Counted from the first letter of the stretch, positions 1 through 9,288 are shown. The stretch is 64,000 nucleotides of DNA from Tepidisphaeraceae bacterium (GCA_035998445.1 DASYHQ010000041.1:62001-126000), one strand, 5' to 3'. The notes: a model not told the origin generated them from the letters alone. A program made the numbers and translations.

Positions 1-340
1 TCACGTGGGCGATCTTGTTCTTCTTCATCAGGTAGGCGATGCCGTTGGCGTTGGCGCTGACAACGCCGTCCTTGCGCTTCAGCAATGCGGGCAAGTCGAT
101 GTCGATCGAACCGACCTTTAAGCCGTGCTTGGCGAAGTCGTGCTTGGCCTGATGGTAGAACTCGCTGGAGTCCAGGAGCGCCTTGGTCGGAATGCAGCCC
201 CAGTTGGAACAGGTGCCACCGAGGGCCGGCTCCTTTTCAACAATGGCGACGCTCATTCCCAGTTGGGCCGCCCGAATGGCAGCGACGTAACCCCCGGGAC
301 CGGCACCGATAACGACGAGATCGTAGTTGTTTTCGCTCAA
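1..340 (-). CDS. lpdA: Dihydrolipoyl dehydrogenase, N-terminal part (cut by window edge)
   Basis: The flavoprotein E3 subunit reoxidises dihydrolipoamide in pyruvate/2-oxoglutarate dehydrogenase or the glycine cleavage system using FAD and NAD+. The reverse strand reads SENNYDLVVIGAGPGGYVAA (Rossmann GxGxxG for FAD) and then GGTCSNWGCIPTKALL, which is the redox-active CxxxxC motif followed by the IPTK signature of class I disulfide oxidoreductases. About 113 codons are visible of an expected 460-480; the 3' end lies outside the window. No ATG fits. A TTG at 338-340 preceded by an AAAGGA ribosome-binding site about 7 bases upstream is the likely start. Other members of the family (mercuric or glutathione reductase) are less likely because the spacing and sequence match E3. 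The lipoate ligation gene lipB is present in the same window but about 58 kb away. Confidence 0.88.
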   Translation of the reverse strand, partial: MSENNYDLVVIGAGPGGYVAAIRAAQLGMSVAIVEKEPALGGTCSNWGCIPTKALLDSSEFYHQAKHDFAKHGLKVGSIDIDLPALLKRKDGVVSANANGIAYLMKKNKIAHV

Positions 341-439
341 GGCAATCCTTTGGTTTTACCAGCCTCTTGGCTCGCGCGGGATTATAGGGGATGACGGGCG
401 CGGGATCGATACGGCCATCAACTGCTCACTGAAGCAACC

Positions 440-745
440 AAGCCGTTGGCTTCGCGCCTGGCGCAGGATTCGGAGAGGTTAAGTCTTGCAAGTGCATGTG
501 GTTGTGCGGAGGGCAGGCGCGGGCTCGTTGACCCGTCGGGCGCGCAGGTCTACGCTATTGGCCATGTAGCCGCCGAGACCGAGGGCCTGCCAAGGGCCAG
601 CGGTGCGGGGAACCCAAGGGTGCAGGGACGGGCCGGCAGACGTGTGGTCTGCGGGTCAGGTCTGTACCGGGGGCGAAGGGACTCACAAAAGTTCCAGGGC
701 ACTTTCAAGCCCCAGCCCGTCAGCTAACCCCGTAGGCATGTGAAA
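440..745 (+). ncRNA. c-di-AMP riboswitch (ydaO/yuaA class) leader
   Basis: The 580-base gap between the divergent lpdA and the permease holds a structured leader. Its 3' part at 716-737 reads CCCGTCAGCTAACCCCGTAG followed by GC, which matches the highly conserved end of ydaO-yuaA riboswitches (CAGCUAAC, CC/UCGUAGGC). At 605-629 the pattern GCGGGGAACCCAAGGGTGCA with following GGGAC matches the second conserved core (GCGGGGGACCCA-hairpin-GGGGUGAA) with a very short variable hairpin. A hairpin GCAGAC-GTGTG-GTCTGC and a GGCAGGC/GCCTGCC helix lie around these cores. This class binds c-di-AMP, which usually turns expression off, and is known ahead of K+ transporters and cell-wall genes. The 5' boundary is approximate. 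The identification is from motif memory, not from a covariance search. Confidence 0.78.
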
Positions 746-816
746 GGGCGCAGCACGCCGCGCGCCACGTGATGACCTTCTTGAATGACGATCGGGCCCA
801 CGCCTGACTGCTTACT

Positions 817-834
817 TTGCCGCTGAGGCGGCAA
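817..834 (+). promoter_or_regulatory. Hairpin between riboswitch and permease start
   Basis: TTGCCGC-TGAG-GCGGCAA is a perfect 7-bp stem with a 4-base loop, about 80 bases after the riboswitch core and 90 bases before the permease ATG. No T-run follows, so it is not a classical terminator. It could be part of the expression platform. Function inferred only from position. Confidence 0.4.
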
Positions 835-923
835 GGCCGGTGGTAGGGTAGCGCACGTCTGTCTTTTGGTGGTCGGTCACGGAACGCGCGGTTCCTGCCT
901 TCGTTCGACTGGATCAGGCAAAA

Positions 924-2924
924 ATGGAAACGTCTTCGGACAACGGGCGTGAAAAACCGCTCGCGCTGGCCTTGCTGTCGAGTACCCGTCCGCGAACCTT
1001 AAGCTGGAAGCAGGCCGCGGGGCTGCTGTTTGGCGATTGGGGCACCAGCCGCCTGTACGTATTGGGGCTGGCTTTTCTCTTCGCGGGTCGAAGCAGTTTT
1101 TGGCTCATCCTGTCGATGAGCCTGTTGATCCTGGCGGTGGGCTGGGCCTACAGCCAGATCTGCCGGATCTACCCCGACGGTGGCGGTGTGTACAGCGCCG
1201 CCAAGCGGCGCAGCCGCACGCTGGCGGTGGTGGGGGCGCTGCTGCTGTTCGCCGACTACACGATTACCGCCAGCCTGAGCGCGCTGGAGGCGTTCCACTA
1301 CTTCGGCCTGCCCCTTCAGAAGCACGCGATGGTCCAGCAGGCCGTCGCCGCCACGACCAATCCCGGCATCGCCGCACCCGACATGCCCGCGGGCTCGCCG
1401 GCAACCGTGGTCGATGCTGGCGATGCGATCGTGCTGAACCACAAGGCCGCGGCGGCCGAGCACGAGCAGTTGTTCGCCTGGGACTCGCCCGGCCTGTGGG
1501 CGATTGTCGCCATCGGTGCGCTGGGCCTGTTTAACCTGCTGGGCCCGAAACACTCCTCCGCGTTCGCGATCGCCGCGGCGCTGGGGATGATACTCATCAC
1601 AATGCTGATCGTGTTCGGGTCGATCCCGCACGTCGACTGGGGGCAACTGGAGATCGGCCACCTGAACCACGACTTCGGCTCGACGTGGGTCGCGTTTGTC
1701 TCGATCGTGCTGGCGCTGTCGGGCGTGGAAGCGATCGCCAACCTCACTGGCGTGATGAAGAAACCCGTCGGCGCAACAGCGAGCAAGGCGGTGTGGATCG
1801 TCGCGATCGAGGTGGCGCTGTTCAACGTGCTGCTGGCGCTGGTGATGCTCTCGATCTTCCCGCTCGACCGCGAGGCGCACAAGAACGACATGCTCGCCTA
1901 CATCGCCAAGGTGCGCGTCGGTGAGTGGGCCGAGTGGTGCGTGCGCATCGTGGGTGGCGTGCTGCTGCTGAGCGCGACGAACACGGCCATTAACGGGCTG
2001 ATGAGCGTCGTCTACGTCGTCAGCCGTGATGGTGAGTTGCCGGCATTCTTTCAAAAGACCAACCGCTACGGAACCCCTTGGATCGCCGCTGCCCTGGCGA
2101 TGGGCACGCCGGCGTTCGTGCTGTTGTTGGTACACGATCTGGAAAGCCTCGTGGCCCTTTACGCGATCGGCGTGGTGGGCGCCGTTGCGATCGACGTGTC
2201 GCTTTGCGCGATCCACCCGCGCCTGCGCTCGCCTTGGCGCAAGGTGCCGATGGCCACGCTCGGCGTGTTGCTGGTGGCGATCTGGATCACGCTGGCGTTC
2301 ACCAAGCTGCACGCGCTGGCGTTCGTGGGCATCGTGATGGCGATCGGCCTGACCGCCCGCTACGCGACCAAGCAATTGCAGAAGCGCCGCGGGCCCAAGC
2401 TCAGTCTGCTGCGCCAGGCGATCGCTGAGCAGGTGACGAGCGAGGCGATGGGCAAACCGAAGATTTTGCTGGGCACGTACGGCAGCGACCTGCTGGCCTC
2501 CGTTGCGCTGCGCGAGGCGCAGTCGCGCAACGCGACACTTGTGGTCTGCTTCGTACGGCAGGTCGCGCTGTCGTACGGTTACGACGACGGTACGAAACTG
2601 ACGATCGACACCGATCTGGCGGCGCTGCGCACTTTCAGCCGGTTCCTGGAGATGGGCCACGACGCCGGCGTGACGGTGCTGCCCGTCTACGAAAGCGGCC
2701 AAGACGCCGCCGAACTGATCGCCGAGACGGCAGCGCTGTACGGCTGCGAGGAAGTGCTGATCGGCACGAGCCGTCAGGGTGCGCTCTATCACCTGATCAA
2801 GGGCACGTTCCAACGACGGCTCGAAGCGCTGCTGCCGGGTGAGGTGAAGGTGAAAGTCGTGGTGCCCGACGAACCGCCGACCGGTTCACCACCGATGGCC
2901 CAACCGGCGCATGTGCCGGCGTAA
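924..2924 (+). CDS. APC-superfamily permease with C-terminal universal-stress domain, probable K+ or amino-acid transporter
   Basis: A 666-residue inner-membrane protein. Residues about 25-480 contain some twelve hydrophobic segments of the amino acid/polyamine/organocation type. One is preceded by LLFGDWGTSRLYVLG, which recalls the first unwound helix of APC carriers. A further loop contains FVSIVLALSGVEAIANLTGV. Residues about 500-640 form a soluble UspA-like domain (KILLGTYGSDLLASVALREA ... EVLIGTSRQGAL). This layout, an APC transporter plus cytosolic regulatory domain, is shared with K+ importers of the KUP/KimA type and with some amino-acid permeases. The c-di-AMP riboswitch directly upstream favours potassium or osmolyte transport. 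Substrate is inferred from context only. The start has a weak GGATCAGG ribosome-binding site. It is followed by a repeat-filled gap, so it appears monocistronic. Confidence 0.82.
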   Translation: METSSDNGREKPLALALLSSTRPRTLSWKQAAGLLFGDWGTSRLYVLGLAFLFAGRSSFWLILSMSLLILAVGWAYSQICRIYPDGGGVYSAAKRRSRTLAVVGALLLFADYTITASLSALEAFHYFGLPLQKHAMVQQAVAATTNPGIAAPDMPAGSPATVVDAGDAIVLNHKAAAAEHEQLFAWDSPGLWAIVAIGALGLFNLLGPKHSSAFAIAAALGMILITMLIVFGSIPHVDWGQLEIGHLNHDFGSTWVAFVSIVLALSGVEAIANLTGVMKKPVGATASKAVWIVAIEVALFNVLLALVMLSIFPLDREAHKNDMLAYIAKVRVGEWAEWCVRIVGGVLLLSATNTAINGLMSVVYVVSRDGELPAFFQKTNRYGTPWIAAALAMGTPAFVLLLVHDLESLVALYAIGVVGAVAIDVSLCAIHPRLRSPWRKVPMATLGVLLVAIWITLAFTKLHALAFVGIVMAIGLTARYATKQLQKRRGPKLSLLRQAIAEQVTSEAMGKPKILLGTYGSDLLASVALREAQSRNATLVVCFVRQVALSYGYDDGTKLTIDTDLAALRTFSRFLEMGHDAGVTVLPVYESGQDAAELIAETAALYGCEEVLIGTSRQGALYHLIKGTFQRRLEALLPGEVKVKVVVPDEPPTGSPPMAQPAHVPA

Positions 2925-2999
2925 TCATTTGGAAATACGTCGTCTGACGACCATCGTCATCCTGAGAAGGTGATAGAGAACGCGGTGGCGGCTGCCTTC

Positions 3000-3138
3000 C
3001 CGTGGCATGGGCGTCTCGCCCATGCTCGTGGTAGGGCCGGAAGACATAATTGATTGCAGCGGTTTGGTCGGCGCAACAGCCAACCAATGAGATCTCTCAT
3101 TCCAGTCCACACGCATGGGCGAGACGCCCATGCCACGG
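3000..3138. repeat. Palindromic element family B, copy 1
   Basis: Left arm CCGTGGCATGGGCGTCTCGC (continuing CCATG) and right arm CATGGGCGAGACGCCCATGC (continuing CACGG) face each other about 90 bases apart. Each arm is itself a palindrome around GGGCG-TCTC/GAGA-CGCCC. The gap 2925-3249 between the permease and ruvB contains this element and a half copy of family A; nothing else was seen there. Confidence 0.85.
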
Positions 3139-3184
3139 TCGGATCAGACGCGGCATCATTCATCAAGTGCAACGAACTCGATCC

Positions 3185-3218
3185 GGCCCCTCTCCTGGCG
3201 TACCGGGAGAGGGGACCA
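3185..3218. repeat. Solo arm of palindromic element family A (copy A1)
   Basis: GGCCCCTCTCC-TGGCGTACC-GGGAGAGGGGACC is one arm of the family A element described for 8527-8649, without its partner. It ends just 3' of the ruvB stop codon. Confidence 0.75.
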
Positions 3219-3249
3219 GACTTGAAAAACACGCTTTCATCAACGGCTA

Positions 3250-4296
<1,047 letters not shown>

Positions 4297-4443
4297 GGAG
4301 ATCGTTTTAGCAGGTGTGAGGAGGGTCATAAAGAAACCGGTGTGGAAAAGGCAACTTGCCCGCTTGACGCGCGCTTGCCCGCGTTCGATTTGATCGGCAA
4401 TGACGCGCAAACAAGCCCGCGCCCAAACGAGAAAAGAACAGAC

Positions 4444-4553
4444 ATGCCCACGAGCGAAGGAACGTACGTCGGTCGGCGAAACAGAAACATCACCCACGCG
4501 CACGCGGGATCCTCACGAAACATGGCCACCGGCGTTCCTTCGCTCGTGGGCAT
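4444..4553. repeat. 21-bp perfect inverted repeat upstream of ruvB
   Basis: ATGCCCACGAGCGAAGGAAC+G at 4444-4464 is repeated in exact reverse complement at 4533-4553, with a 68-base core. It lies 150-260 bases upstream of the ruvB start. The arms resemble the other small palindromic elements of the window in layout but share no sequence with families A-C. Confidence 0.85.
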
Positions 4554-4731
4554 GAATACCGAACTGATTCCTAACATTATAGCCGTCCGCCCGCGGCGCG
4601 TCGAGCAGAAAAGGGCATGAACATACTTGATGCATGGGTTTCCGGTCCCCTCTCCCGCGTACTCGCGGGGGAGGGCTAGGGAGGGGGCTGCGCGTACGAT
4701 CAGGAACGGGTTGACGCTCCCGCCCCCACCC

Positions 4732-4918
4732 TAGGCACTGTCTGACGGATCGCGCGTGGGCGAGAAGCTTGTCATCCCGACCCTAGCGGTAGCGACCCGA
4801 CCCATCTTCCACGGGCGCGAACCGCTCGTCATTCGAGATCCCTCAGGTCGCCTTAGGCTCCCTTCGGGATGACAACCACCCAGATAGGCACTCATTTTGA
4901 TCCGCCAGACAGTGCCTA
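4732..4918. repeat. 20-bp inverted arms nested inside A2
   Basis: TAGGCACTGTCTGACGGATC at 4732-4751 pairs with GATCCGCCAGACAGTGCCTA at 4899-4918 with one mismatch. They enclose a family C element. Confidence 0.8.
4771..4873. repeat. Palindromic element family C, copy 1
   Basis: Arms GTCATCCCGA... and ...GGGATGAC with an internal GAGATCCCTCAGGTCG. The same internal sequence recurs at 6252-6355 and 50919-50956. Confidence 0.8.
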
Positions 4919-5056
4919 ACCCTCTTCCGGAGTACCGGGAGAGGGGACCGGCGGGACGCGTGGGCGCGGTATGCAGCGGTCGGATTTCTGTAATGAAGGC
5001 ATTGCGCGAATGAGACGCAAATTCCCTGTTCACGGACGACGAACGTCGCCGACGGC

Positions 5057-6178
5057 CTATCCGCCGATGCGGCTCATTTGTTGGTTGCCGCGGGCGCTGT
5101 GGACGTCGGGTTTGAGGCGAACGCAGTCGGTCATCGCGGTCGCGATGCGTTGGTGGCGGGCGGTGGGGGTAAGGTCGCCGGAACGTAGGACGCCGCGCAC
5201 GTCGACCTCGCCACCTTCGAACAGGCACGATCGCAGCACGCCGGTCGCGGTCAGGCGCAACCGATTGCAGGTGCCGCAGAACGGGGCGGACATCGCGCTG
5301 ATAAAGCCAATCCGGCCGCGGGCGCCGTGCAATGCGAGGCGATAGGGGACCGCCGGGCCGACGCCCGCTTCGCTGTCTCGGTCGATCGCGACCAGCGGTC
5401 CGAGTTCCGCCTCGATCACTTGGCGCATCTGCGTTTCCGAGACGAAGACGTCCCCGCGATCCTGCGCGCCGCAGCCACCGGCGGGGCCCAACTCCTCGGC
5501 GTCCACCGCCATGCTGCGGTCGCTCGTTTGCAGCACGGCAGCGTCGCCTAGGGGCATGTATTCGATGAAGCGAACGGTCAAATTGCGGTCGAGCGACAGG
5601 CGGGCGAAGTCGGGCAGTTCGTCGTCGTTCACGCCGCGCATGACGACGCAGTTGATCTTCGTTGCGAGGAAGCCACCCTCAATCGTGCGGTCGAGCCCAC
5701 GCAGCACCGCAGACAGGTCGCCGGTGCGGGTGATCTGCTGGAAGCGGTCTGCCCGCAGCGAGTCGAGGCTGATCGTGATGCGGTCCAGCCCGGCCGACCG
5801 CAGTGGCTGAGCCAGGTCGAAGAGGCGCTGTCCGTTGGTGGTCAGTGAAAGGTCGTCGATGCCATCGATTTGCCGCAGCTTGGCAACCAGATCGACCAAT
5901 CCGTGCCGTACGGTTGGCTCGCCACCGGTCAGCTTAAATCGGCGGATGCCATGCACCTCGATCGCCGCCCGCACGACGTCGGCGATCTCCTCGAAGGTCA
6001 GCACATCGTCCTTCGGCAGCCACGCCACCCCCTCGGCCGGCATGCAGTAGGTACAGCGGTAGTTGCAGCGATCGGTGATGCTGATCCGCAACATCCGAAC
6101 CGCGCCAATCGATCGCGGACCGGTATCAAACCCGGCTGGCGAAGCGGTAACGAGATTCGGCAAGACGGCGAGCTGCAC
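5057..6178 (-). CDS. moaA: GTP 3',8-cyclase MoaA (molybdenum cofactor biosynthesis)
   Basis: This radical-SAM enzyme makes the first molybdopterin precursor from GTP. The N-terminal cluster motif CNYRCTYC (CxxxCxxC) is followed by KLTGGEPTVRHGL. The second cluster CGTCNRLRLTATGVLRSC lies near residue 320, and the chain ends in the double glycine (SRIGG) that MoaA needs for activity. At 373 residues it is slightly longer than usual (about 330) because of an Asp/Gly-rich stretch near residue 240. The frame is open to 6256, but a GTG at 6176-6178 is the better start: on the reverse strand TATAAT lies six bases before it, which suggests a short or absent leader. No other molybdopterin gene was seen in the window. 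Confidence 0.95.
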   Translation of the reverse strand: MQLAVLPNLVTASPAGFDTGPRSIGAVRMLRISITDRCNYRCTYCMPAEGVAWLPKDDVLTFEEIADVVRAAIEVHGIRRFKLTGGEPTVRHGLVDLVAKLRQIDGIDDLSLTTNGQRLFDLAQPLRSAGLDRITISLDSLRADRFQQITRTGDLSAVLRGLDRTIEGGFLATKINCVVMRGVNDDELPDFARLSLDRNLTVRFIEYMPLGDAAVLQTSDRSMAVDAEELGPAGGCGAQDRGDVFVSETQMRQVIEAELGPLVAIDRDSEAGVGPAVPYRLALHGARGRIGFISAMSAPFCGTCNRLRLTATGVLRSCLFEGGEVDVRGVLRSGDLTPTARHQRIATAMTDCVRLKPDVHSARGNQQMSRIGG

Positions 6179-6251
6179 GGTGGGATTATAGCGACCAGCT
6201 TGCGGGAGGTGGCGAAATCTCAGGAACACGATGGGGAGCTGCGTGCTAACT

Positions 6252-6355
6252 GGCATCCCAAGCGGAGCCTAAGGCGACTGGAGGGATCTCGAGTGGCTGG
6301 GAATCGCAAGGCGGGTCGAGATCCCTCAGGTCGGCCAGCCTCCCATTGGGATGAC
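6252..6355. repeat. Palindromic element family C, copy 2
   Basis: GGCATCCCAAGCGGAGCCT ... GAGATCCCTCAGGTCGGCCA ... TGGGATGACA; the arms are inverted and the inner half matches C1 and C3. It occupies most of the gap between moaA and the secreted-protein gene. Confidence 0.8.
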
Positions 6356-6457
6356 ACTTGGCCTATTGCGGCGACCTCTATGGGGTTAAGCGGTACGTGG
6401 CCCGTCTTATAACCCACCTTGTCCACGCATTCGGCCTCCTCCCTAACCTTTGTCCGT

Positions 6458-6485
6458 TTGACCGGTCCATACACTTGGGTACGAT
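6458..6485 (+). promoter_or_regulatory. Sigma70-like promoter for the secreted-protein gene
   Basis: TTGACC (6458-6463), a 16-base spacer ending GGG, and TACGAT (6480-6485). This is 70 bases before a start codon that has a strong AGAGGAG ribosome-binding site. Confidence 0.55.
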
Positions 6486-6553
6486 TCGCATTTCCCAGAG
6501 CCGCGTCGCAGGCGCGCGGGGGACGTGAAGAAACAAATCGAAGAGGAGTCCAT

Positions 6554-8452
6554 ATGAAGGTCCAAGTCGTCCGCCGCGCTACCGCATTGTCCGCGGCCAT
6601 TTTGCTGGCTTTGTCGGGGGTCGCCGGCGCACAGGTGCTTGAACAGTTCCCTGAAGGCGCCATGGGTGGCATGCGCATCAGCAACCTCGGTAAGGTCAGC
6701 ACGAAGGCCGCCGACCTCGCCAAGAAGCTCGGCGTCGACCAGATGTCGCCCGAGGCGGCCGACCCAATGAAGGCGCTGGAGGCCAAGTTCGGCATCAAGG
6801 AAGGCCTCAACGAAGACGGTGACTTCGGCGTGGCGTTCCTCGATCCCACGACGCTCGGCGAAGGCGCCGAGCCGATCATCATGCTCGTGCCGGTCACCGA
6901 TTATCAGGCCTTCCTCGGCAACTTCCCCGACGCCAAGACGACCGGTGAGGTCAGCGAAGTCACCTCGCCCGAGGGCGAGACGTCGTTCGTGAAGTCGTGG
7001 GGCGGCAAGTACGCCGCCATCAGCCCCAACAAGGCGGCCCTGCAACTGAAGCCGGCGCCGATGAAGATCAACGGCCAGCTGGCGACCAAGGAGCTGAACG
7101 AGAAGGACATGGTCTTCTTCGGCAACATGGAGGCCATCCGCGCTAAGGCGCTGCCCATGATCCAGCAGAACCGCGAGAAGTGGATCGCCGAGATGGAGAA
7201 GGACATCCTCTCGCAGGGGCCCGCAATGGCCGACCCCGACGCCGACCCGAACGATCCCGCCGCCGTCGACGAGAACGCGGCCAAGCAGACCGAGATGGCC
7301 AAGAAGTTCATGCCCGTCATCAAGGCTGCGGCCAACCAGGGCATCAACGTCATGGAAGGGTTCCTGCGCGACGCGCAGAGCGCGACCTACAGCCTGAACC
7401 TGACCGACGCCGGCATCAACGGCACGCTCGCCGCCGAGTTCACGCCCGGCTCGTACGCCGGCAAGATGCTGTCCAACATCAAGGGCACCAACGACTCGTT
7501 GCTGAGCGGGCTGCCCGCCGGCAAGTACCTGTTCTTCGGTGGCTCGTCGCTCGATCCGAAGTCGGTCATGCCGGCCGTCAACGACCTGCTCGACCCGGTC
7601 CTGAAGGAACTGAACGCCGTCAACGACGATCAGGCCAAGCCGATCATCCAGGTGCTGGAGTCGGCCAAGCGCATGATGGCCGCCACCACCAGCCAGACGT
7701 TCGGCCTGGTGGCGCCGGCGGGGCAGTTCATGCAGGAAGCGATCCTTCAGTCGATCACGATCACGCGCGGCGACGTCGCGACGATCGACGCGGCCCAGAA
7801 GGAGCTGCTCGAGGCGCAGCAGAAGGTGATGACCCTTGCCCAGGGTCAGGACGCCGCCGGCACCAACACCGTCTTCACGCCCGCCGCGCGGCAGGTGGAC
7901 GGCGTGACGTTCGACCAGTTCAAGACCGAGATCACCGCCGACCCGGACAGCCCCGACGCCGCCCAGGCTCAGCGCATGCTCGGCATCCTGTACGGCCCCG
8001 AGGGCATGACCGGCCTCACCGGCAAGTTGGACGACAAGCAACTGCTGACCGTCGCCGGCCTGTCGCCTGCGGCGCTGAGCAACGTGATCAAGTCGGCCAA
8101 GGCCAACGAGGACGTGGTCGGCAAGACGCAGTCCCTGCAGACCGCCAAGGCGCAGCTGCCCGAGCAGCGCATCGCCACGATGTACATCCCGGTCGACGTG
8201 ATCCTCGGCACCGGCCTGAACTACGCCCAGCAGTTCGGCATGCCGATGAACGTGCAGCTGGCCGAGAACCTGCCGCCGGTTGGCATGACGCTCGCCGCCG
8301 ACGGGTCGGCCATCCGCATGGACGGCCACGTGCCCACGCCGCTCGTGCAGAGCGTGGTCAGCGCCGTCATGCAGCTCTACATGGGCATGGGCGCCGGTGG
8401 CCAGGGTGGCGGAATGGCTCCCGCTCCGCAGCCGGGCGATGACGGCATGTAA
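6554..8452 (+). CDS. Secreted protein of unknown function
   Basis: A 632-residue protein that I do not recognise. The start MKVQVVRRATALSAAILLAL is a classical signal peptide (positive N-region, hydrophobic core) with likely cleavage after SGVAGA. It is preceded by the ribosome-binding site AAGAGGAGTC. The mature part is rich in Ala, Lys, Asp, Gln and Met and has no cysteines in the parts I read. It contains an acidic insert (DPDADPNDPAAVDENAAKQT) near residue 225 and ends in a Gly/Met/Pro-rich tail (MGAGGQGGGMAPAPQPGDDG). Its composition suggests a soluble envelope protein. The track of strong ribosome-binding site, promoter and terminator suggests an abundant single-gene transcript. The 628-residue antisense frame over it is a codon-bias shadow. 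Confidence 0.9.
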   Translation: MKVQVVRRATALSAAILLALSGVAGAQVLEQFPEGAMGGMRISNLGKVSTKAADLAKKLGVDQMSPEAADPMKALEAKFGIKEGLNEDGDFGVAFLDPTTLGEGAEPIIMLVPVTDYQAFLGNFPDAKTTGEVSEVTSPEGETSFVKSWGGKYAAISPNKAALQLKPAPMKINGQLATKELNEKDMVFFGNMEAIRAKALPMIQQNREKWIAEMEKDILSQGPAMADPDADPNDPAAVDENAAKQTEMAKKFMPVIKAAANQGINVMEGFLRDAQSATYSLNLTDAGINGTLAAEFTPGSYAGKMLSNIKGTNDSLLSGLPAGKYLFFGGSSLDPKSVMPAVNDLLDPVLKELNAVNDDQAKPIIQVLESAKRMMAATTSQTFGLVAPAGQFMQEAILQSITITRGDVATIDAAQKELLEAQQKVMTLAQGQDAAGTNTVFTPAARQVDGVTFDQFKTEITADPDSPDAAQAQRMLGILYGPEGMTGLTGKLDDKQLLTVAGLSPAALSNVIKSAKANEDVVGKTQSLQTAKAQLPEQRIATMYIPVDVILGTGLNYAQQFGMPMNVQLAENLPPVGMTLAADGSAIRMDGHVPTPLVQSVVSAVMQLYMGMGAGGQGGGMAPAPQPGDDGM

Positions 8453-8484
8453 CGCCGCGTCTACCGCTTATTACTGATCACACC

Positions 8485-8512
8485 AAGGGCCGCCCCGCAA
8501 CGGGCGGCCCTT
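8485..8512 (+). terminator. Rho-independent terminator after the secreted-protein gene
   Basis: AAGGGCCGCCC-CGCAAC-GGGCGGCCCTT is a perfect 11-bp stem 32 bases after the stop codon. It is followed by TGTTCGTT; the T-run is weak. Confidence 0.75.
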
Positions 8513-8526
8513 GTTCGTTGGTGCCT

Positions 8527-8649
8527 CCGGTCCCTCTCCCGGTACTCCGGGAGAGGTTAGGTGAGGGTGCATTTCCAACGGTTTACGACCTTGTAAGAAC
8601 CAATCACCCTCACCTAACCTCTCCCATGAGTACATGGGAGAGGGACCGG
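8527..8649. repeat. Family A palindromic element, copy A3 (reference copy)
   Basis: The element starts CCGGTCCCTCTCCC-GGTACTCC-GGGAGAGG, continues TTAGGTGAGGGTG, has a core of about 37 bases, and then the reverse complement ending in GGGAGAGGGACCGG. Each end is a palindrome and the two ends form a roughly 40-bp inverted repeat. Ten copies or part copies occur in the window. No open frame is encoded. Confidence 0.9.
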
Positions 8650-8736
8650 AGAATCGCATCCCCGAAAGCTTCGGAGTGCCCGGTCTCTCCTCGCCTTCAA
8701 TCTCCCCGCCAAACCTTCTATGATCACCGACCACCC

Positions 8737-9252
8737 ATGCGTGTCCTCGGCATCGATCCTGGCCTGCAGCTCACCGGTTACGGCGTGATCGAGTCGCACC
8801 CGTTTCGCCCGCGGTTGATCGATGGTGGCGTCATCCGGCTGGCCGCCAAAACGCCGATTGCCTCTCGATTGGTCGAGCTGGAACGGGCGCTGGAGGAGAT
8901 CGTCGTCGAACACCGCCCCGAGCGCGTGGCGGTCGAGATGCTCTACGCGCACTACAACCACCCGCGAACCGCGATCCTCATGGCCCACGCGCGCGGCGTG
9001 ATTTTGCTGGTCGCCGCCCGCCATGGGCTAAGCATCGATGAGCTGCCCGCCAACCGCGTCAAGCAAGCCGTCAGCGGCCACGGCCACGCCAGCAAGCACC
9101 AGATGCAACGGGCGATTCAGTCCATCTTCTCGCTGAAGGACCCACCCGAACCCCCTGACGTCGCCGACGCTTTGGCGATCGCGATCTGCAGCGGTATGAG
9201 TTTGCCGATGGATACCGCGTCGTCGCGACCCTTGCCGCTGCCCGCGGAGTAG
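8737..9252 (+). CDS. ruvC: Crossover junction endodeoxyribonuclease RuvC
   Basis: RuvC is the Holliday-junction resolvase that acts with RuvAB. At 171 residues it has the usual length. Catalytic acidic residues lie in the expected RNase-H-fold motifs: Asp in MRVLGIDPGL (residue 7), Glu in VAVEMLYAHYN, and the C-terminal DVADALAIAIC pair. The frame is open to 8518, but that extension runs through the family A element. The ATG at 8737, directly before the GIDPG strand, is therefore the start. It sits between two family A repeats and is not next to ruvA or ruvB, unlike in many bacteria. Confidence 0.96.
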   Translation: MRVLGIDPGLQLTGYGVIESHPFRPRLIDGGVIRLAAKTPIASRLVELERALEEIVVEHRPERVAVEMLYAHYNHPRTAILMAHARGVILLVAARHGLSIDELPANRVKQAVSGHGHASKHQMQRAIQSIFSLKDPPEPPDVADALAIAICSGMSLPMDTASSRPLPLPAE

Positions 9253-9288
9253 GTGACACACTCCCTCGCAAATCCCTTCCTCTTCGTC

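Larger units (their letters stand above)
4642..4951. repeat. Family A element (copy A2) carrying nested inserts
   Basis: Outer arms (TCCGGTCCCCTCTCCCGCGT... and ...GGAGTACCGGGAGAGGGGAC) are family A. Inside lie 20-bp arms at 4732-4751 and 4899-4918 (one mismatch). Inside those lies a family C element at 4771-4873. The gap between ruvB and moaA (4297-5056) is filled by these repeats and the 21-bp repeat; no gene was seen. Confidence 0.85.

Noticed and set aside
446-727. 93-codon frame ahead of the permease
   Set aside because: Lies wholly within the riboswitch region and has no recognisable protein character.
340-923. RNase P RNA, tmRNA, 6S RNA or SRP RNA as explanation for the structured leader
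   Set aside because: The signature sequences of these RNAs are absent, whereas two conserved ydaO/yuaA cores are present in order.
999-2813. 604-codon open frame antisense to the permease gene
   Set aside because: Its translation is rich in His, Arg, Gln and Val repeats and has no domain; it mirrors the GC-biased third codon position of the sense gene, which has clear membrane and stress-domain motifs.
6443-8329. 628-codon open frame antisense to the secreted-protein gene
   Set aside because: Composition (His/Arg/Leu/Gly-rich) is that of a codon-bias shadow; the sense frame has a signal peptide, a ribosome-binding site, a promoter and a terminator.
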